Assembly (NCBI RefSeq): GCF_010725485.1
Contig: NZ_AP022598.1
Location: forward strand, 5,270,001 to 5,334,000
Source of the DNA: Mycolicibacterium parafortuitum
GTDB lineage: Bacteria > Actinomycetota > Actinomycetes > Mycobacteriales > Mycobacteriaceae
DNA length: 64,000 nt
Direction of reading: 5' to 3'
The notes below the pieces were generated by a model. It was not told where the DNA came from. It worked only from the letters and a program-made list of their open reading frames with translations, and ran no database searches. This document shows positions 8,995-18,011 of this stretch, piece by piece. Numbering within the stretch: the stretch's first letter is position 1; every line of letters starts with the position of its first letter. The translations under genes were made by a program, and so were the position numbers.

Positions 8995-9885
8995 ATGACA
9001 CGGCTTCTCGCGTGCCTGGGCACCGCGCTGTGCCTGCTGGCCGGCGGTGCCCTCACCGGGCCGACGGCGACCGCCGTGCCGGTGCCGGGCGTGGTGCAAC
9101 CCGCCGGCTCGGTGCCCGCGCCCGACGGGCCCGCGCAGGCGTGGATCGTCGCCGATATGGACACCGGCGCGGTGCTGGCGGCCCGTAACGAGCACGGGCG
9201 CTACGCGCCGGCGAGCACGATCAAGATCCTGCTCGCGATGGTGGTGCTCGACGAACTGCCGCTGGACGCGACGATCGTCGCGAACGACGCCGATACGTTG
9301 GTCGAGTGCAACTGCGCAGGCGTCTCGCCCGGCCTGACGTACAGCACCCGCCAGCTGCTGGAGGGGTTGCTGCTGGTGTCGGGCAACGACGCCGCCAACA
9401 CCCTGGCCACCATGCTCGGCGGGCGCGATGTCGCGGTGGCGAAGATGAACGCCAAGGCCGCGGCGGTGGGCGCCCACAACACCCGGGCCGGCTCGCCGTC
9501 CGGGATCGACGGTCCGGGCATCGACATCTGGTCCACCCCACACGATCTCGCGGTGCTGTTCCGCGCGGCGATGGGCTACCCGGTGTTCGCGCAGATCACC
9601 GCGCAGCCCACCGCGGTGTTCCCGACCCGGGCCGGGGATCGGGTGCTGGTGAACCAGGACGAGATGCTGCACCGCTACCCCGGCGCGTTCGGCGGCAAGA
9701 CCGGCTACACCGATCTGGCGCGCAAGACGTTCGTCGCCGGCGCCGAGCGGGGCGGCAGACATCTCGTGGTCGCGATGATGTACGGCCTGGTCACCGAAGG
9801 CGGCCCGACGTATTGGGATCAGGCGTCGGCGCTGCTGGACTGGGGGTTCGCGCTGGGACCCAACCCGGGGATCAGCCCGCTCTGA
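8995..9885 (+). CDS. dacB2: D-alanyl-D-alanine carboxypeptidase (first copy)
   Basis: Penicillin-binding D,D-carboxypeptidase that trims the terminal D-Ala of peptidoglycan stem peptides outside the membrane. A signal peptide covers about residues 1-27. The three active-site motifs are present: SxxK as STIK (S74-K77), SxN as SGN in LLVSGNDAANTL, and KTG in FGGKTGYTDLARKT. A Cys pair, VECNC, lies before the SGN motif. At 296 residues it fits M. tuberculosis DacB2 (Rv2911) and its position beside the Rv2910c-like gene. No membrane anchor helix is evident at the C-terminus. A second, related gene follows 82 bp downstream. Confidence 0.93.
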   Translation: MTRLLACLGTALCLLAGGALTGPTATAVPVPGVVQPAGSVPAPDGPAQAWIVADMDTGAVLAARNEHGRYAPASTIKILLAMVVLDELPLDATIVANDADTLVECNCAGVSPGLTYSTRQLLEGLLLVSGNDAANTLATMLGGRDVAVAKMNAKAAAVGAHNTRAGSPSGIDGPGIDIWSTPHDLAVLFRAAMGYPVFAQITAQPTAVFPTRAGDRVLVNQDEMLHRYPGAFGGKTGYTDLARKTFVAGAERGGRHLVVAMMYGLVTEGGPTYWDQASALLDWGFALGPNPGISPL

Positions 9886-9953
9886 GTCGGTCAACACGCC
9901 GAATTCGCCCGAAGTCGATACCGGACGGAGACCTGGCCGAGTCCTGGCGCGAC

Positions 9954-9959
9954 TAGCGT
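9954..9959 (+). promoter_or_regulatory. -10 element of the second carboxypeptidase gene
   Basis: TAGCGT lies eight bases before the GTG start at 9968, the same arrangement as TAGGCT before dacB2, and again without a Shine-Dalgarno. The expected -35 position has no good TTG match, so this is weaker than the dacB2 promoter. It suggests a separate leaderless promoter for the second copy. Confidence 0.4.
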
Positions 9960-9967
9960 CGCCCCTC

Positions 9968-10804
9968 GTGCGAATACGACTCGCGGGGCTGGCGCTCGCC
10001 CTGAGTGCGCTGCTGCCCGCGTCGATGTCGGTCGCACCGGCGACGGCCCAGCCCGGACAGCCCGTGGAAGCCGCTGCCGCCCAACCGATTCCGGACGGAC
10101 CGGCGAAGGCGTGGCTGGTCGCCGACCTGGACACCGGCCGGGTGCTCGCCAGCCGCGATCCGTACGGCACCTACGCCCCCGCCAGCACGATCAAGGTGCT
10201 GCTGGCGATGACGGTGCTCGACCACCTGCGACCGGACAACTTCGCCAGGGCCAACGAATCGCACACCCGGGTCGAATGTTCCTGCGTAGGGCTCAAACCC
10301 GGCCAGGCCTACACGACCACCGAACTGCTCTCCGCGATCCTGATGGTGTCGGGCAACGACGCGGCGAACATGCTGGGCGACATGCTCGGCGGGCAACAGA
10401 TGGCCGTGGCGAAGATGAACCGTAAGGCCGCGCTCGTCGGCGCGCGCAGCACCAAGGCGTCCTCGCCGTCCGGGCTCGACGGGCCGGGCTGGGAATCGGT
10501 GACCACGCCGCACGACCTCGCGGTGATCATGCGGGCGGCGCTGAAGTATCCGCTGATCGCCCAGATCATGCGCTCACCGACCGCACCGTTTCCCGGTAAG
10601 ACGCTGCACAACCAGAACGAGTTGTTGTCCCGCTACCCCGGGGACCTCGGTGGTAAGACGGGCTTCACCAACCTGGCTCGCAAGACCTACGTGGGGGCCG
10701 CCCAGCGCGGCAACCGTCGCCTCGTCGTGGTGCAGATGTACGGCACCGGCGATCTCTACGGGCAGGCGATCCGCTTGCTGGACTACGGATTCAGCCAGCC
10801 GTAG
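9968..10804 (+). CDS. D-alanyl-D-alanine carboxypeptidase (second copy)
   Basis: A 278-residue paralogue of the preceding gene. Signal peptide about 1-27 (LAGLALALSALLPASMSVAPATA); SxxK as STIK (S73-K76); SGN in LMVSGNDAANML; KTG in LGGKTGFTNLARKT. It shares the VEC-x-C pair and the AVAKMNxKAAxVGA segment with the first copy, so the two arose by tandem duplication. It starts with GTG. From memory M. tuberculosis has only one such gene here. Both proteins should act on peptidoglycan outside the membrane; differences in expression or substrate cannot be seen. Confidence 0.92.
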   Translation: MRIRLAGLALALSALLPASMSVAPATAQPGQPVEAAAAQPIPDGPAKAWLVADLDTGRVLASRDPYGTYAPASTIKVLLAMTVLDHLRPDNFARANESHTRVECSCVGLKPGQAYTTTELLSAILMVSGNDAANMLGDMLGGQQMAVAKMNRKAALVGARSTKASSPSGLDGPGWESVTTPHDLAVIMRAALKYPLIAQIMRSPTAPFPGKTLHNQNELLSRYPGDLGGKTGFTNLARKTYVGAAQRGNRRLVVVQMYGTGDLYGQAIRLLDYGFSQP

Positions 10805-10816
10805 CGCGCCGGCCGA

Positions 10817-11902
10817 TCAGTGGACGATGCCGCGCAGGATCACCACGGTCGGGTGAGCCAGCACCTCGGGGCCGGAGCGCGGATCGTCGGCGAAGCACAC
10901 CAGATCCGCTGACGCGCCGTGCCGTAACGCCGGGCGCCGCAGCCACTCGCGGGCATCCCAGCACGCCGCGCCGAGCGCCTCGGTCGGCGTCATACCGATC
11001 CCCTTGAGCGCCTCGACCTCGTCGGCGATCCGGCCGTGCGCGACGGCGCTGCCCGCATCGGTGCCCGCGAAGATCGGCACACCGGCTTCGCGCGCCGCCC
11101 CGATGCGGGCCGGGCAGCTCTCGTACAGCGCGCGCATGTGCTTCTGGTAGGCCGGGAAGCGGTCGGCCCCGTCGGCGATTCCGGGAAAGTTCTCGATGTT
11201 GATCAGCGTCGGGACCAGCGCCGTTCCGTGTTCGACCATCAGGTCGATGGTGTCCTCGGTCAGCCCGGTGCCGTGCTCGATGCAGTCGATACCCGCCTTG
11301 ATCAGACCGGGCAACGCGTCCTCGCTGAACACATGCGCGGTGACCCGGGCGCCGTTGGCGTGGGCGGCGTCGATTGCCGCCTCCAGCACGTCATCCGGCC
11401 ACAGCGGCGCCAGGTCGCCGGAGTCGCGGTCGATCCAGTCCCCGACCAGCTTCACCCAGCCGTCGCCCCAGCGGGCCTGCTGGGCGACGGCGTCGGGCAA
11501 CTGCCACGGGTCCTCGAGTTCGGCGGCGAAACCGCGCGAGTACCGCTTCGGACGGGCCAGATGGCGGCCCGCCCGGATGATCCGCGGCAGGTCGGCGCGG
11601 TCGTCGAAGCTGCGGGTGTCGGTCGGCGATCCGGCGTCGCGCAACAACAGCGCACCGGCATCCCGGTCTGTCTCGGCCTGCGCGGCCGCCTCGTCCAGCG
11701 GGATCTCTCCGTGCGCACCCAGACCCACGTGGCAGTGCGCGTCGACCAGGCCGGGCAGCACCCAGCCGCCATCGGTGTCCGCTCCGAACACCGTCTCGGC
11801 ATCGGCGACCGGTTCGGCGGACAGCCGCCCGTCGACGATCCACCAGTCGACGGGTTCGCCGTCCGGCAGGCCACGACCGCGCACATGCAGACGCGCGCTC
11901 AT
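10817..11902 (-). CDS. amidohydrolase-superfamily metal hydrolase (Rv2915c-like)
   Basis: A TIM-barrel amidohydrolase of 361 residues. Metal-binding features appear in order: HxH in GLVDAHCHVGLG, a candidate carboxylated lysine in DGWVKLVGDW, His in ARVTAHVFS and in IDCIEHGTGL, and Asp in IFAGTDAGS. This pattern is closest to the imidazolonepropionase/prolidase-like branch. The substrate is unknown. The start is 2 bp downstream of the ffh stop, so it is probably in the ffh transcript. It matches Rv2915c by position; neighbours I recall from H37Rv (pknI, Rv2912c, Rv2913c) are absent here. Confidence 0.85.
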   Translation of the reverse strand: MSARLHVRGRGLPDGEPVDWWIVDGRLSAEPVADAETVFGADTDGGWVLPGLVDAHCHVGLGAHGEIPLDEAAAQAETDRDAGALLLRDAGSPTDTRSFDDRADLPRIIRAGRHLARPKRYSRGFAAELEDPWQLPDAVAQQARWGDGWVKLVGDWIDRDSGDLAPLWPDDVLEAAIDAAHANGARVTAHVFSEDALPGLIKAGIDCIEHGTGLTEDTIDLMVEHGTALVPTLINIENFPGIADGADRFPAYQKHMRALYESCPARIGAAREAGVPIFAGTDAGSAVAHGRIADEVEALKGIGMTPTEALGAACWDAREWLRRPALRHGASADLVCFADDPRSGPEVLAHPTVVILRGIVH

Positions 11903-11904
11903 CG

Positions 11905-13485
11905 CTAGTTCTTCGGGAACTTCAGCTTCGACAGGTCGATGTCGGCGAGGCCGGGCGGCAGCTCGTCAAGGCCCTTGGGCATGTTGGACAGATCGGGGAA
12001 GCCGGCGGGCATGCCGGGCATGCCGGGGCCGAACGGGCTGCGGGTCTTCGGCTGGGTCGGGCCTGCCCCTGATTTGCGCCCTTTCTTGCCGGCTTTCTGC
12101 TTGTTCTTCCCCTTGGCCGCCTTGCGGGAATTCTTCCGGCCGAACGGCATCCCCATCTGGCCGGCCATCTGCGACATCATCTTGCGGGCTTCGAAGAACC
12201 GGTCGACGAGCTGGTTGACCTCGGCGACCGTGACGCCCGAGCCGTTGGCGATGCGCAGCCGGCGCGACGCGTTGATGATCTTCGGATCAGCGCGTTCCTG
12301 CGGCGTCATGCCGCGGATGATCGCCTGCACGCGGTCGAGCTGACTGTCGTCGACGGCGGCCAGCGCGTCCTTCATCTGGCCGGCGCCGGGAAGCATGCCG
12401 AGCAGGTTGCCGATCGGACCCATCTTGCGGATCGCGAGCATCTGCTCGAGGAAGTCCTCGAGGGTGAGCTCTCCGCTGCCGATCTTGGCTGCGGTCGCCT
12501 CCGCCTGTTCGGCGTCGAAGACCTGCTCGGCCTGCTCGATGAGGGTGAGCACGTCGCCCATGCCGAGGATGCGGCTGGCCATCCGGTCGGGATGGAAGAC
12601 GTCGAAGTCCTCCAGCTTCTCCCCCGCCGACGCGAACAGGATGGGCTGGCCGGTGACCTCGCGCACCGACAGCGCGGCGCCACCGCGGGCGTCGCCGTCG
12701 AGCTTGGTCAGCACGACACCGGTGAACCCGACGCCCTCGCGGAACGCGTCGGCGGTGGTGACGGCGTCCTGACCGATCATCGCGTCGAGGACGAACAGCA
12801 CCTCGTCGGGGTTGACGGCGTCGCGGATCGCCGCGGCCTGCGCCATCAGCTCCTCGTCGATGCCGAGGCGGCCGGCGGTGTCGACGATCACCACGTCGTA
12901 GAGCTTGGCCTTGGCCTCCGCGAGACCTGCCGCGGCCACGGCGACCGGGTCGCCCGCGGTCATCTGCTCGATGGTCGCGCCGTCCGGCGAGACGCCCGGG
13001 TGCGGCGCGAAGACGTGCACGCCCGCCCGTTCGCCGACGATCTGGAGCTGGTTGACCGCGCCGGGGCGCTGCAGGTCACACGCGACCAGCAGCGGGGTGT
13101 GGCCCTGCGCCTTCAGCCATTTCGCGAGCTTGCCCGCCAGGGTCGTCTTACCGGATCCCTGCAGACCGGCGAGCATGATGACCGTCGGTGGGTTCCGCGC
13201 GAACGCGAGCTGGCGGGTCTCACCGCCGAGGATCGCGACGAGCTCCTCGTTGACGATCTTGACGACCTGCTGCGCCGGATTCAGCGCGGCCGATACCTCG
13301 GCGCCCTTGGCGCGATCCTTGATGCGCGAGATGAACGCGCGGACGACGGGCAGCGAGACGTCGGCCTCAAGCAGCGCCAGCCGGATCTCACGCGCGGTGG
13401 CATCGATGTCGGCGTCGGTCAGCCGACCCTTGCCCCGCAGGCCCGTCAGGGCACCGGTCAACCGATCGGACAGGGATTCAAACAC
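11905..13485 (-). CDS. ffh: signal recognition particle GTPase Ffh (SRP54)
   Basis: Protein subunit of SRP that binds 4.5S RNA and signal sequences of nascent membrane proteins, then docks with FtsY. N-domain about 1-95; G-domain with GLQGSGKTT (about 107-115), DTAGRLGIDEELM and TKLDGDARGG; Met-rich M-domain with LEQMLAIRKMGPIGNLLGMLPG and the RNA-binding SRRLRIANGSG segment. The tail is Lys/Gly/Pro-rich and disordered. 526 residues, GTG start. The receptor gene ftsY lies 5 kb upstream across the nitrogen operon. Confidence 0.97.
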   Translation of the reverse strand: MFESLSDRLTGALTGLRGKGRLTDADIDATAREIRLALLEADVSLPVVRAFISRIKDRAKGAEVSAALNPAQQVVKIVNEELVAILGGETRQLAFARNPPTVIMLAGLQGSGKTTLAGKLAKWLKAQGHTPLLVACDLQRPGAVNQLQIVGERAGVHVFAPHPGVSPDGATIEQMTAGDPVAVAAAGLAEAKAKLYDVVIVDTAGRLGIDEELMAQAAAIRDAVNPDEVLFVLDAMIGQDAVTTADAFREGVGFTGVVLTKLDGDARGGAALSVREVTGQPILFASAGEKLEDFDVFHPDRMASRILGMGDVLTLIEQAEQVFDAEQAEATAAKIGSGELTLEDFLEQMLAIRKMGPIGNLLGMLPGAGQMKDALAAVDDSQLDRVQAIIRGMTPQERADPKIINASRRLRIANGSGVTVAEVNQLVDRFFEARKMMSQMAGQMGMPFGRKNSRKAAKGKNKQKAGKKGRKSGAGPTQPKTRSPFGPGMPGMPAGFPDLSNMPKGLDELPPGLADIDLSKLKFPKN

Positions 13486-13532
13486 GCGGCCCAGCCTATC
13501 GTGGGTCGGCGGGCACGTTCGGCCAGCGCCGG

Positions 13533-16019
13533 TCAGCTGGCCTCGTCGTGAACCTGCTTGGGCGCGGGCGGGGCAGGCAGCACCGCGAACAGTTCGCGTT
13601 CGAGCCTCTCACGGATACCGTCCTCCACACCCTCGTCATGGGCGGGCAGCACGATCCCGAACGCGTCGATCACCGAGGACCCCATCGTGGTGACCTTGGC
13701 CCAGGCGATGTCCACCCCGGCCCGTTCGAAGACCCGGGTCAGCACCGCCAGCAGTCCGGTCCGGTCGGTGGCCCGGATCTCGGCGACGAGCTGGCCGGAA
13801 TTGGATCCCTCGTGCCACAGCACTCTCGGCGGCGCGGTCGGGGGGTTGATCGGGACGGCGGCCTTGATCTCACCGGCGCGGCCGAGCGCGTTGCTCTCGG
13901 CTTCCTTCTTCTCCAGCGCGGCCATCACGTCGAGTTCGCCGTCGATGGCCAGGATCAGCTGCTGGCGCAGCAGCTCGGCCGCGGGCGGTGACCCGAAGTG
14001 CGGCGCCACCACGAAACTGTTGATCGCCGAACCCTCATGGCCGTTGACCGACGCGGAGTACACCCGCAGCGAGTTCAGCGCCAGCACCCCGGCGGCCTTC
14101 GACAGCACGCCGCGGCGGTCCGGCGCGATCATCGTGACCTGGTAGATGTGTGCGGTGTCGGCCGGCGTCAGCTCGACGTGCACGCCCACCTCGCCCGCCA
14201 GCGCGATGAACCGGGCGTCGACGGGATCGGGATGCGGAAGCGGCTCACCGGCCATCACCAGCCGGCAGCGCCGCACCAGTTCGCCGATCAGCGAGGCCTT
14301 CCAGTCGCCCCACACCCCGGGCCCGGTGGCCAGCGAGTCGGCCTCGGCGAGCACGTGCAGCAGCTCGAGCACCACGAGATCACCGTCGAGCGCTTCGGCG
14401 ACCGCGGCGATGGTGTCGGGATCCTGTAGATCGCGGCGGGTGGCGGTGTGCGGCAGCAACAGGTGGTGGCGCACCACCTGGGCAAGGATCTTGATGTCCG
14501 AAGGCCACAGGCCGAGCCGGCTGCCGATCTGGTGGGCCAGTTCGGCGCCGATGACGCTGTGGTCACCACCGCGGCCCTTGCCGATGTCGTGCACCAGAGC
14601 GCCGAGCAGAAGCAGGTCGGGACGTGACACCCGGGTGGTGAAAGCGCTTGCCCGGGAGACGGTCTCGACCAGGTGGCGGTCGACGGTCCAGATGTGCACG
14701 ACGTCGCGGGGCGGCAGGTCACGCACCGCACCCCATTCCGGGAACAGCCTGCCCCACAGCCCGGTGCGGTCCAGCGCCTCGATGGTGCCGACCGCCGACG
14801 GCCCGGCCGCGAGCATCACCAGCAGATCCTTGAGCGCCTGCCGGGGCCACGGGGTGCGCAGTTCGGGGGCCGCCTCGACGAGCCGGCTGAGTGTGGATCC
14901 CGCGATCGGCAGCCCGGTGGTGGCCGACGCCGCGGCCACCCGCAGGATCAGCCCGGGGTCGCGTTCGGGGCGGGCGTCACGGGCCAGGATCACCTCGCCG
15001 TTGAACTCGATGACGCCTTCGTCGAGCGGGCGCCGCACCGGCCTGCGCAGCGCGGCCAGCCCTCGGCGCGGCAAAGCGTTTGCCGCCGTTCGGATTCCGG
15101 CGTCGACGTAGTAGCTGACGGTGCGCGCCGCATCGGACAGGGTGCGGGCGAGGTCGAAGCGGTCACCGATCCGCAGCGACGAACCGATCTCGTCGGCGTG
15201 CTGGGCCAGCAGCAGTTCCCGTCCACGGCCGGCCACCCGGTGCAGTTCGGTGCGGACGTTGAGCAGCGCAAGGTTCGCCTCGCCGAGCGTCTCGGTCGGC
15301 GAGGCCAGCGAGCGGCTGGGGTACACGTCGGCGAGCTGGGCGATCGCGAGCGCGTTGAGCAGCTGGACGTCGCGCAGTCCGCCCCTGCCGCACTTGAGAT
15401 CCGGTTCGGCGCGGTGGGCGATCTGGCCGCTGCGCTCCCAGCGCGCCCTGGTGTGCTCGACGAGTTCGTCGAAGCGCGAGGCGATCCCGATGCGCCACTG
15501 CCTGCGCGCACCGCCGATCAGCAACGACGACAGGTCGGCGTCGCCTGCGATGTGCCTGGCCTCCAGCATGGCCAACCCGGCGGAGATGTCCTCGCCCGCC
15601 ACCCGCAACGCCTCGGGCACCGTGCGCACACTGTGGTCGAGTCGAATGTTGGCGTCCCACAACGGATACCACAAAAGTTCGGCGACCTCGCCGACGACGT
15701 CGGCAGGCATGTTGTCGTGCAACAACATCAGATCGAGGTCGGAGTACGGCAGCAGCTCACCACGGCCGAGGCCGCCGGTCGCGACGATCGCGAAGCCGCT
15801 GGTCGCGGTGATCCCGATCTCGGTGGCCTTGGTGGTCAGCCAGAAGTCGTGCAGGTCGAGCAGGGCGTCACGTAACGCCGCGGAGTCGAGCTGGCGACCG
15901 CTGCCGGACAGCAGCTGTTCGGCGGCGGCCACGAGATCGGTTGCGGGGCGGGAAGACACCGCCGCCGGACGCTCCCAACGGGAAGCGCCGGCGGCGGGCT
16001 TCGATGTCGAATCCTTCAT
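13533..16019 (-). CDS. glnD: PII uridylyl/adenylyl-transferase GlnD
   Basis: Modifies and demodifies the PII protein in response to nitrogen status; in actinobacteria this is adenylylation at Tyr51. Domains in order: nucleotidyltransferase with [22 protein letters not shown], a helical linker, an HD hydrolase domain with [23 protein letters not shown], and two C-terminal ACT domains that sense glutamine. 828 residues. I chose the ATG with GGAGG seven bases upstream instead of a GTG six codons earlier. It is the last gene of amt-glnB-glnD. It ends about 47 bp before the ffh start; the H37Rv gene Rv2917 that I recall between them is missing. Confidence 0.95.
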   Translation of the reverse strand: MKDSTSKPAAGASRWERPAAVSSRPATDLVAAAEQLLSGSGRQLDSAALRDALLDLHDFWLTTKATEIGITATSGFAIVATGGLGRGELLPYSDLDLMLLHDNMPADVVGEVAELLWYPLWDANIRLDHSVRTVPEALRVAGEDISAGLAMLEARHIAGDADLSSLLIGGARRQWRIGIASRFDELVEHTRARWERSGQIAHRAEPDLKCGRGGLRDVQLLNALAIAQLADVYPSRSLASPTETLGEANLALLNVRTELHRVAGRGRELLLAQHADEIGSSLRIGDRFDLARTLSDAARTVSYYVDAGIRTAANALPRRGLAALRRPVRRPLDEGVIEFNGEVILARDARPERDPGLILRVAAASATTGLPIAGSTLSRLVEAAPELRTPWPRQALKDLLVMLAAGPSAVGTIEALDRTGLWGRLFPEWGAVRDLPPRDVVHIWTVDRHLVETVSRASAFTTRVSRPDLLLLGALVHDIGKGRGGDHSVIGAELAHQIGSRLGLWPSDIKILAQVVRHHLLLPHTATRRDLQDPDTIAAVAEALDGDLVVLELLHVLAEADSLATGPGVWGDWKASLIGELVRRCRLVMAGEPLPHPDPVDARFIALAGEVGVHVELTPADTAHIYQVTMIAPDRRGVLSKAAGVLALNSLRVYSASVNGHEGSAINSFVVAPHFGSPPAAELLRQQLILAIDGELDVMAALEKKEAESNALGRAGEIKAAVPINPPTAPPRVLWHEGSNSGQLVAEIRATDRTGLLAVLTRVFERAGVDIAWAKVTTMGSSVIDAFGIVLPAHDEGVEDGIRERLERELFAVLPAPPAPKQVHDEAS

Positions 16020-16100
16020 GAGTTGTCCTCCCGGCACTTGACGATCCAGTACTCACACGACGCAACCGCCGGGAGACGACCTCTCATTCCTCGATACGGA

Positions 16101-16472
<372 letters not shown>

Positions 16473-17825
16473 TCAGGCGAGCTCGTAAGCCGTTTCGGCG
16501 TGTTCGGTCTCATCGATGCCAGTGTCCTCGTCCTCCTTGGACACCCGCCAACCCAGCGGCTTGACGATGAAGGCGATGATGGCGGTCATGACTGCGGTGA
16601 ACACTACGGCAACCACCGCGATGACGATCTGGACCACCAGCTGCTCGAAGCCACCGCCGTAGAACAGGCCGGTCTCCAGAGCCAGGAAGCCGATGCCCAC
16701 GGTGCCCCACAGACCGGCGACCAAGTGCACGCCGACGACGTCGAGCGAATCGTCGTAACCGAACTTGTACTTCAGCGCGATGGCGAGCGCGGACAGCACA
16801 CCCGCGACCGCACCGAGGATCAACGAGCCGATCGCACTGAGCGACCCACAGGCCGGGGTGATCGCGACCAGGCCGGCGACGATACCGGAGGCGGCACCGA
16901 CGCTGGTGGCGTGACCGTCGCGGATGCGCTCCACCAGAAGCCAGCCGAGCATCGCGGCGGCCGTCGCGGCGGTGGTGTTGACCCAGACCGAACCGGCGAG
17001 CATGTCCGCGGCGCCCTCGGAGCCGACGTTGAAGCCGAACCAGCCGAACCACAGCAGCGCGGCACCCAGCATCACGAACGGGATGTTGTGCGGGCGGTAC
17101 GGGGTCTTGCCGAAGCCGGCGCGCTTGCCGAGCAGGATCGCCAGCACCAGCGCGGCCATACCGGCGTTGATGTGGACCACGGTGCCACCGGCGAAGTCGA
17201 TCGGCGACACGTTCGCCACACCCTCATCGTCGACACCGAAAATCTTTGCCGCGATTCCACTCTCGGAACCCGACAGCAGGCCGCCACCCCAAACCATGTG
17301 TGCCAGGGGGAAGTACACCAGCGTGACCCAGATGCCGCCGAAAACCAGCCAGGTGCCGAACTTCATGCGCTCGGCCACCGCACCGCTGATCAGCGCGACG
17401 GTGATGACCGCGAAGGTCAGCTGGAAGGCCACCCAGACGATGGCCGGCACCGTGCCGAACCCGCCGGAGACGAAGGTGTCGACCCCGTCGACCTCGCGAA
17501 CCTCGGTCAGTTGACTGAGCCCGAACAGCGAGAACGGGTTGTCGAAGACTCCGAAGAAGTCGCTCTCACCGGTGTGACCGGAGGCGAACGACATCGAGTA
17601 ACCCCAGAGCACGTAGATGACGCTGACGACACCCATCGTGCCGAACGACATCATCATCATGTTGAGGACGGACTTCTGACGGGACAAACCACCGTAGAAG
17701 AACGCCAGGCCCGGTGTCATGAGCAACACCAGCGCCGCCGACGTGAGCACCCACGCCGTATCCCCCGCGCTCAGGCCATCAGGCCCGAACGGCAGAAACG
17801 CTTCGTCTGGCAAGGCTAAAAGCAC
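16473..17825 (-). CDS. amt: ammonium transporter Amt
   Basis: Ammonium channel of the Amt/Rh family, 450 residues, about eleven membrane helices. Characteristic segments: MTPGLAFFYGGLSRQKSVLNMMMMSFGTMG near the start, DFAGGTVVHINAGMAALVLAILLGKR and LLWFGWFGFNVGSEG in the pore. VDVVGVHLVAGLWGTVGIGFLA has the conserved second pore His. The C-terminal tail (KPLGWRVSKEDEDTGIDETEH) is the PII contact region. GTG start with AAGGAGG ten bases upstream. GlnR-type sites lie 68-137 bp before the start, so expression should rise under nitrogen limitation. Confidence 0.96.
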   Translation of the reverse strand: MLLALPDEAFLPFGPDGLSAGDTAWVLTSAALVLLMTPGLAFFYGGLSRQKSVLNMMMMSFGTMGVVSVIYVLWGYSMSFASGHTGESDFFGVFDNPFSLFGLSQLTEVREVDGVDTFVSGGFGTVPAIVWVAFQLTFAVITVALISGAVAERMKFGTWLVFGGIWVTLVYFPLAHMVWGGGLLSGSESGIAAKIFGVDDEGVANVSPIDFAGGTVVHINAGMAALVLAILLGKRAGFGKTPYRPHNIPFVMLGAALLWFGWFGFNVGSEGAADMLAGSVWVNTTAATAAAMLGWLLVERIRDGHATSVGAASGIVAGLVAITPACGSLSAIGSLILGAVAGVLSALAIALKYKFGYDDSLDVVGVHLVAGLWGTVGIGFLALETGLFYGGGFEQLVVQIVIAVVAVVFTAVMTAIIAFIVKPLGWRVSKEDEDTGIDETEHAETAYELA

Positions 17826-17850
17826 TTTGTGTGAACCTCCTTGGGATGGC

Positions 17851-17868
17851 GGCCGATCATGATCGGCC
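17851..17868. promoter_or_regulatory. perfect 18-bp palindrome upstream of amt
   Basis: GGCCGATCATGATCGGCC is fully self-complementary. It sits between the amt Shine-Dalgarno and the GlnR sites, so it is either in the 5' untranslated region or at the promoter. It could be a dimeric-repressor operator or a hairpin that influences translation. I cannot assign a binding protein. Confidence 0.5.
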
Positions 17869-17892
17869 TCCCGAAGAGACTCTTTTGCGAGC

Positions 17893-17930
17893 GTTTCACC
17901 TGTGATTCTGTTGTGTTTCGCCGGTGTGAA
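17893..17930 (-). promoter_or_regulatory. GlnR-type binding array upstream of amt
   Basis: Read on the minus strand the blocks are TTCAC, GAAAC, GAATC and GAAAC, each separated by exactly six bases. This matches the actinobacterial GlnR pattern gTnAc-n6-GaAAc repeated, equivalent to AC-n9-AC in mycobacteria, with one imperfect block. GlnR is the OmpR-type activator of nitrogen genes and amt-glnB-glnD is a classic target. Confidence 0.75.
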
Positions 17931-17946
17931 CGGACACGCGGATGTC

Positions 17947-17962
17947 GTTACGCTCGTGTTTC
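17947..17962 (-). promoter_or_regulatory. second GlnR-type half-array upstream of amt
   Basis: On the minus strand GAAAC-n6-GTAAC, another AC-n9-AC pair, 16 bp upstream of the four-block array. It is slightly out of register (by 1 bp) with the 11-bp spacing of the first array. Confidence 0.6.
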
Positions 17963-18011
17963 GCCGGCGCCGACCAGCAAAAACACCGTGCCGTTCACCG
18001 CAATTCGGGCC

